Shown in pieces: positions 59,713 to 64,000 of a stretch of DNA of 64,000 nt. A model generated the notes under the pieces. That model did not search any database and was not told where the DNA came from. It saw only the letters and a list, made by a program, of their open reading frames with translations. The stretch comes from Paramesorhizobium deserti (GTDB lineage: Bacteria > Pseudomonadota > Alphaproteobacteria > Rhizobiales > Rhizobiaceae): contig NZ_LNTU01000001.1 in the NCBI RefSeq assembly GCF_001558695.1, forward strand, positions 62,001 to 126,000, in the 5' to 3' direction. A program made the position numbers and the translations under genes. Positions within the stretch are counted from its first letter, which is position 1; each line of letters starts with the position of its first letter.

Positions 59713-59755
59713 GCATGATCTCATCCGAAAAGTCTACAACTTTTCGGGATCATGC
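59713..59755. repeat. dispersed palindrome GCATGATC...GATCATGC
   Basis: The outer arms GCATGATC (59713-59720) and GATCATGC (59748-59755) and inner arms CCGAAAAG and CTTTTCGG form a nearly continuous stem around ctacaa. This palindrome type, built on gatcatgc and ccgaaaag, is widespread in Rhizobiales genomes. The stop codon and last six residues of the phosphomannomutase are encoded in it. Confidence 0.85.
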
Positions 59756-61164
59756 TCTAAAGCGCGCCTCGCGCGCTCCAGTCCCCATGCCAGCAATTCG
59801 GCGGCGCGCTTCTTCGAGGCGGCCTCCGTATAGCAGCGCAATTCAGGCGCATTGCCCGATGCGCGATAATGCACAAGCTCGCCGCCCGACAAAACAACGC
59901 GTGTCCCATCGATACGATCGTCATCCTCTATCGAGCCGATATCGGCGAAGAAGCCTCGCAGGGCGTCGGCATTCTCGAGGCTTTTCAGGAAAGCGGCGCT
60001 CTTCTCGGCCGGCACGTGCTCCAGGCGACCGCTGGCGGTAAATCGCGCCGGCAGCCCTTCGACGAGCTTCGACAGTGACAGCCCCTCCCTCGCCGCCATT
60101 CCGAGAACGCTCAGGATCGGCAGCATGGCGTCGCGCGTCGGCAGCGCATCGAGCGGCCGCGCACCGGCTGCCGCGGAGGTGCCGAGCAGTACGCCGCCAT
60201 TGGCCTCGAAGCCGACGATGCAGCGGCGGCCATCGCTGCCCGCCCTGTTCATGCCCTCGATAACATAGGGCGAGCCGACGCGGGTGCGGTAGACGTGATC
60301 GAAGAAGCCGCAATGCTCGATCGAGGTGTTGGAGGTAACCGGTGTCACCACAGCATCCGCATCGAGGAAGCGGGCGGTCAGAAGCCCGACCATATCGCCA
60401 CGCAGGAAATTGCCGTTTTCATCGGCGATCAGGGGCCGGTCGGCATCGCCATCGGTCGAAACCAGCGCGTCCAGTCTCATCTCGCGGCAGGTCTTTTCGG
60501 CAAAGGCAATATCCTCGGGGCGAAGCGCTTCCGTATCGACGGGGACGAAGACATCGGAACGCCCGACGCCGATCGCCTCCGCGCCCGCTTCCTTCAGGAT
60601 ATCGACCATGATGTCGCGGGCGACGGAGCTGTGCTGATAAACACCGATCCTATTGCCGGCAAGCGTTCCCGGCGGCAGCAGGGAGGCGCAGCGCTCGATA
60701 TAGCGGCTCAGGGCTTCTCCCGACAGCCCGGCTTCGCCACCTGCCAACGATGCAGGCTTTTCCAGATCGAGAAGCGAGAGGATTCCCGCCTCGTCCGCCT
60801 TGTCGATCTCGCCATCGGGACGATAGAATTTGAGGCCGTTTCGATCGGCGGGAATATGGCTGCCGGTCACCATGATCGCCGGAACCCGCAGGCTCAAAGC
60901 GCGCAACGCCAGGGCCGGCGTCGGCAGCGGCCCACAATTCTCCACCCGCATGCCAAAGGCCTTCGCCGCGCCGATGCAGGCGGCTGCGATGCGCGGGCTT
61001 GAGAAACGCAGATCATGGCCGACAAGCAGAAGGCCATCCGCCGGCACATCATGCCGGTTCCGCAGATGCTTCAGAAAGGCGAGCGTATAGGCCGCGCAAA
61101 CGTTGTCGCCGAGTTCGGTGACAAGTCCGCGCAGGCCACTCGTTCCAAATTTCAAATCGCTCAT
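59734..61164 (-). CDS. phosphomannomutase (divergent, rhizobial type)
   Basis: The 476-residue product starts MSDLKFGTSGLRGLVTELGDNVCAAYTLAFLKHL. The phospho-serine is in MVTGSHIPADRNGLKFYRPDG (S102), where most family members have TASHNP. The metal site is STDGDADRPLIAD (D238, D240, D242), and the sugar-binding GFEANGGVLLG replaces the usual GExSGH-type motif. It would convert mannose-6-phosphate to mannose-1-phosphate for ManC. The long frame upstream of 61164 runs through the tRNA and is not coding. The last residues (EHDPEKL) come from a dispersed palindrome at 59713-59755. Confidence 0.9.
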   Translation of the reverse strand: MSDLKFGTSGLRGLVTELGDNVCAAYTLAFLKHLRNRHDVPADGLLLVGHDLRFSSPRIAAACIGAAKAFGMRVENCGPLPTPALALRALSLRVPAIMVTGSHIPADRNGLKFYRPDGEIDKADEAGILSLLDLEKPASLAGGEAGLSGEALSRYIERCASLLPPGTLAGNRIGVYQHSSVARDIMVDILKEAGAEAIGVGRSDVFVPVDTEALRPEDIAFAEKTCREMRLDALVSTDGDADRPLIADENGNFLRGDMVGLLTARFLDADAVVTPVTSNTSIEHCGFFDHVYRTRVGSPYVIEGMNRAGSDGRRCIVGFEANGGVLLGTSAAAGARPLDALPTRDAMLPILSVLGMAAREGLSLSKLVEGLPARFTASGRLEHVPAEKSAAFLKSLENADALRGFFADIGSIEDDDRIDGTRVVLSGGELVHYRASGNAPELRCYTEAASKKRAAELLAWGLERARRALEHDPEKL

Positions 61165-61193
61165 GTTCCCAACAGATTGAATTGAAGAATTGA

Positions 61194-61268
61194 TGGCTGG
61201 GGCGCCTGGATTCGAACCAGGGAATGACGGTACCAAAAACCGTTGCCTTACCGCTTGGCTACGCCCCA
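61194..61268 (-). tRNA. tRNA-Gln (anticodon UUG)
   Basis: The minus strand folds into a full cloverleaf. The acceptor TGGGGCG pairs with CGCCCCA, followed by discriminator G and an encoded CCA (61194-61196). The anticodon stem ACGGT/ACCGT holds loop TTTTGGT, giving anticodon TTG. The T arm is CCTGG-TTCGAAT-CCAGG. It reads Gln CAA and lies 29 bp upstream of the phosphomannomutase start on the same strand. Confidence 0.97.
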
Positions 61269-61562
61269 TCGCTGTTACATGCATAAAAATAATAGCGGTG
61301 GGCGGCCTTATAACCGCTCGCGAAGGCTTGCGCAATGGAGGTCTTCGACAGTTCCGCGATCGCCGCAGCCGTTTCCCACAGGCTAGCGCGCGGCTGCGAT
61401 CCTGATTCCGCAAACGGCGATAATTGCTTGTTTTTACAAAAGTCGTGAGGAAAAGGCCGCGCCGCATCCCTTGGAACAACGCTCCCTTCTGGACTTGTCC
61501 GTTTCATGCGGCCAATGCTAGGGCCAATCGACATTCCACAAGCTGCGAGAGCCTGAGCTCCG
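61269..61562. other. intergenic region upstream of tRNA-Gln and the WecA-like gene
   Basis: About 290 bp between the tRNA (minus) and the initiating transferase (plus). It should contain the tRNA promoter on the minus strand and the transferase promoter on the plus strand. Frames open through it (for example to 61479 on the minus strand) are not convincing. No repeat-family element is present. Confidence 0.4.
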
Positions 61563-62561
61563 ATGTCTTTCCTGATCATCTCGTTCCTGACAAGCGCCGC
61601 AGCGGCAGCCATGCTTCTGACGATTCTGGCGAGGGTTCTGCCATCGGGTTTTCTGGCGGCGGTGAAGAACGAGCGTTCCAACCATACGGTTTCGGCCCGG
61701 CAGATCGGCGGGCTCGCCGTCATTCCGGCGGCGCTTGCCGCGCTCCTGGTCTTCGGACCGGCGGCGGGGCTCGATATGCGCCTTCTTCTGTCATTGATGA
61801 TCGCAGCGACGCTTCTCTGGCTGACGGGCTTTTTCGACGACCGACATTCGCTGCCGGTGGCCGTGAGGCTCTGCGCCCAGATCATCGCAGCCGGCCTTTG
61901 CGTCTACGGGCTGGGTCCGGATTTCCGGCTCCTGCCAAACCTTCTGCCGCAATGGCTGGAGGCGCTGCTGATGGTCTTTGCGCTTCTGTCGTTCATCAAC
62001 ATGACCAATTTCATGGACGGGCTCGATCTGATGACCGTCACGGGAATCGGCATTCCGCTCGTGGCGGCGGCGCTCTTCGCCCTTCTCGGCATGACCGCTC
62101 CGCAGAGCGGCTTGATCGCGGCGGCGACAGGCGGCGCCCTTCTCGGCTTCGCCTTCTTCAACACGCCGCCCGCCCGGATATTTCTCGGCGATTCCGGCAG
62201 CCTGCCGCTCGGCCTTCTCTCGGGCGTCGTGTTCCTGATGGTGGCGCGGGAGGCGGCGCTTCTCGCCGGTTTGCTCTTGCCGCTCTATTATCTATTGGAG
62301 ACAGGCTCGACGCTGGTGATGCGGCTTCTTGCCGGCGAAAACGTTCTCGCCGCCCATTCGAAACACGGCTATCAGATCGCCAGACGGAGCGGCTGGCCGG
62401 TCCTCGGCATCATAGGCCGTGTTGCGGCGATCAACATCCTGCTGGCCATATGCGCGGCGAGCGTGGCGGGTATTGCCAGCCCGGCAGAGACGGCCGTCTT
62501 CACCGTCACGGGTTTCGCCGCGACGGTGGCGCTGCTCTTGCGCTTCCGCGGCATTCTGTAA
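61563..62561 (+). CDS. undecaprenyl-phosphate sugar-1-phosphate transferase (WecA/WbpL-like)
   Basis: The 332-residue polytopic membrane protein starts MSFLIISFLTSAAAAAMLLTILARVLPSG and has about ten hydrophobic helices. It carries the MraY/WecA family acidic motifs: GFFDDRHSLP, NFMDGLDLM, and IFLGDSGSLPLG, plus a late HSKHGYQIARRSG. The enzyme moves a sugar-phosphate (GlcNAc-, QuiNAc- or FucNAc-1-P are candidates) from a UDP-sugar to undecaprenyl phosphate, starting the O-chain. In P. aeruginosa WbpL of this family starts both O-antigens. Beside a WbpM-like dehydratase, a 6-deoxy-HexNAc substrate is plausible. The ribosome site is weak. Confidence 0.92.
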   Translation: MSFLIISFLTSAAAAAMLLTILARVLPSGFLAAVKNERSNHTVSARQIGGLAVIPAALAALLVFGPAAGLDMRLLLSLMIAATLLWLTGFFDDRHSLPVAVRLCAQIIAAGLCVYGLGPDFRLLPNLLPQWLEALLMVFALLSFINMTNFMDGLDLMTVTGIGIPLVAAALFALLGMTAPQSGLIAAATGGALLGFAFFNTPPARIFLGDSGSLPLGLLSGVVFLMVAREAALLAGLLLPLYYLLETGSTLVMRLLAGENVLAAHSKHGYQIARRSGWPVLGIIGRVAAINILLAICAASVAGIASPAETAVFTVTGFAATVALLLRFRGIL

Positions 62562-62573
62562 AGCGGCTATCGG

Positions 62574-64000
62574 TTAGGCGGACAGTTTGCGCGGCTCGCT
62601 TGCCGCCTCGATCAGGCCGAAGAGAATGCGCCGCGTGCGCTCCTCGTCGCGCGCATTGACGGCGATGCGCAATCTTTCGAGCTCGGCCGGCAGGTCGGGG
62701 ACGGTGAGGCCGCCATGGCGCGCCCGCATGATCTTGGGATGTTTCGTGACTTCCGCGCTCGAGGGATCGTAGAAGAGCTCCTCGTACAATTTTTCCCCGC
62801 CGCGAATGCCGACGATCTCGATCGCGATGTCGCCATCGGGGTTCTGCTCGTTGCGGACCGTCAGCCCGGCAAGCAGGATCATGTTTTCGGCAAGATCGCG
62901 GATCTTCACGGGCTCGCCCATTTCCAGAAGAACCGTATCGCCGCTCTCCGACACGGCGCCCGACTGGATGATCAGTTCGGATGCTTCCCGGATCGACATG
63001 AAATAGCGCGTCATGTCCGCATGGGTGAGCGTGACGGGACCGCCGCGGGCGATCTGCTCCTGAAAAAGCGGGACGACCGAGCCGTTCGAGCCCAGGACAT
63101 TGCCGAAGCGCACCGAAGAAAAGGACTGGCTTTTGCCGCCCGCCCTAGCGATGCCGCTATAATATTGCAGGATGAACTCGGCCCAGCGCTTGGTGGCGCC
63201 CATGACATTGGTCGGCCGGACCGCCTTGTCGGACGAGATCAGCACCATGCGCTCGATCTGCGTCGCCAGGACGGCGGCGGCGACAGCCGCGGTGCCGAAG
63301 ACATTGTTGCGGATACCTTCGAACGGGTTGGCCTCCACGAGGGGTACGTGCTTGTAGGCTGCGCAATGATAGACGGTATCGACGCCATATTTGCGGATGG
63401 TGCGCTCGACGAGTTCCTGGTCGAGGACGGATCCGAGGACCGGCACGATTTCGCAACCCGCCGCCTCGTCGCGAAGCTTGCGGTCGATCTGATAGAGCGC
63501 GAACTCGCTCATTTCAAAGAGAACGATGCGCGCAGGCGACCAGTGGGCAACCGTGCGGCAGAGCTGGCTGCCGATCGACCCTCCGGCGCCGGTCACCATG
63601 ATGACCTTGCCCTCCACCATGCCGCGCAGGAGCGAGGCATCGGGCGGAACGGGCGACCGGCCGAGCAGGTCATCGATCTCGATATTGCGCAGGGCGCTCA
63701 CCAGATATTTGCCGCGCGTCAGATCGGCGATCGGCGGCAGAATACGGGTATTGACCGGCAGCTTGCTGAGCTGCGCGATGAGCTGGCGGCGCTGCGCGCC
63801 GTCGAGCGTGGGATCGCAGACGACGACTTCGGTGATGCCATGGTTTTCGATCAGCCTCTGGATCTGCTCGGGCGGATAAACGCGCAAGCCCACAATATCC
63901 ATGCCGTAGAGCGCCGGATCCTTGTCGACAAAACCGAGCACGAATGTATCGCTGTGGCTGCGCAGGGCCGTCGCCAGCTGCCGGCCGGCCTCGCCCGCCC
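62574..64000 (-). CDS. WbpM/CapD-type UDP-sugar 4,6-dehydratase/epimerase (5' end outside window)
   Basis: The visible 475 codons end at 62574 and continue past base 64000. They contain a first nucleotide-binding half (FVLGFVDKDPALYGMDIVGLRVYPPEQIQ, after which LPVNTRILPPIADLTRGK) and a second Rossmann half with VTGAGGSIGSQLCRTV, the HVPLVEANPFEGIRNNVFGT segment, SSDKAVRPTNVMGATKRWAE and SVRFGNVLGSNGSVVPLFQEQI. This is the membrane-anchored FlaA1/WbpM family. It dehydrates UDP-GlcNAc to a 4-keto-6-deoxy sugar, on the way to QuiNAc or FucNAc. The N-terminal membrane helices are missing because of the window edge. It converges with the WecA-like gene, 12 bp apart. Confidence 0.93.
   Translation of the reverse strand, partial: AGEAGRQLATALRSHSDTFVLGFVDKDPALYGMDIVGLRVYPPEQIQRLIENHGITEVVVCDPTLDGAQRRQLIAQLSKLPVNTRILPPIADLTRGKYLVSALRNIEIDDLLGRSPVPPDASLLRGMVEGKVIMVTGAGGSIGSQLCRTVAHWSPARIVLFEMSEFALYQIDRKLRDEAAGCEIVPVLGSVLDQELVERTIRKYGVDTVYHCAAYKHVPLVEANPFEGIRNNVFGTAAVAAAVLATQIERMVLISSDKAVRPTNVMGATKRWAEFILQYYSGIARAGGKSQSFSSVRFGNVLGSNGSVVPLFQEQIARGGPVTLTHADMTRYFMSIREASELIIQSGAVSESGDTVLLEMGEPVKIRDLAENMILLAGLTVRNEQNPDGDIAIEIVGIRGGEKLYEELFYDPSSAEVTKHPKIMRARHGGLTVPDLPAELERLRIAVNARDEERTRRILFGLIEAASEPRKLSA

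Noticed and set aside
61165-61479. Long form of phosphomannomutase starting at 61479
   Set aside because: The extension reads through the tRNA-Gln gene. The family N-terminus MSDLKFGTSGLRG begins at 61164.

Overview
The window is high-GC alphaproteobacterial DNA. It most likely comes from a Rhizobiales (Hyphomicrobiales) chromosome, probably Rhizobiaceae or a close relative. Four things point there: the choline-O-sulfate/glycine-betaine set betI-betC-betA-betB, a MucR/Ros regulator, an asparaginase of the Rhizobium etli type, and at least seven copies of a RIME-like intergenic mosaic element with several other palindromic repeats. The genus cannot be fixed from the sequence alone. The window is cut inside a gene at both ends.

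Layout. 1-4501 (minus) is the left part of a gene-transfer-agent (RcGTA-like) head cluster: small terminase, large terminase, portal, a small membrane protein, prohead protease and the capsid N-terminus. 4910-14892 holds a class A penicillin-binding protein, a DUF1214/DUF1254 pair, DUF2336 and DUF1491 proteins, a peptidoglycan-binding-like protein overlapping a membrane histidine kinase, a secreted DUF5330 protein with an internal duplication, and sufE. 15068-17420 (mostly minus) holds a DUF6456 gene coupled to a DnaA-domain-IV-like HTH gene, a 98-residue protein and mucR. 17965-26395 holds msrB, oligopeptidase B, a small secreted protein, Fe-type superoxide dismutase, a haloacid-dehalogenase-like hydrolase, an L,D-transpeptidase, a HerA-like ATPase and a DUF2267 protein. 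26679-30271 is a two-subunit methylmalonyl-CoA mutase. 30392-34205 holds DUF4282, CorA, a MazE/Doc toxin-antitoxin pair, a GreA-type factor and asparaginase. 34337-39850 is the bet operon with a palindromic BetI-type operator. 39908-47879 (minus) is pbpC with its alpha-2-macroglobulin partner.

47957-61164 (minus) is an ABC-transporter-dependent polysaccharide cluster: phosphomannomutase, manC, gmd, rmd, wzm, wzt, an FkbM methyltransferase with a coiled-coil tail, and three glycosyltransferases. In content it resembles the Pseudomonas aeruginosa A-band (common antigen) D-rhamnan cluster. A tRNA-Gln(UUG) lies at its head. Beyond it are a WecA/WbpL-like initiating transferase and a WbpM-like nucleotide-sugar dehydratase, cut by the window end. 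Together these would make GDP-D-rhamnose, start a chain on undecaprenyl phosphate, polymerise it, perhaps cap it by methylation, and export it as O-polysaccharide.

A second theme is how far small repeats shape genes here. RIME-like elements separate betA from betB and pbpC from its partner, and one half-element lies in frame inside pbpC. Inverted arrays of about 7-bp units and a 43-bp palindrome supply stop codons and C-terminal residues to several genes.
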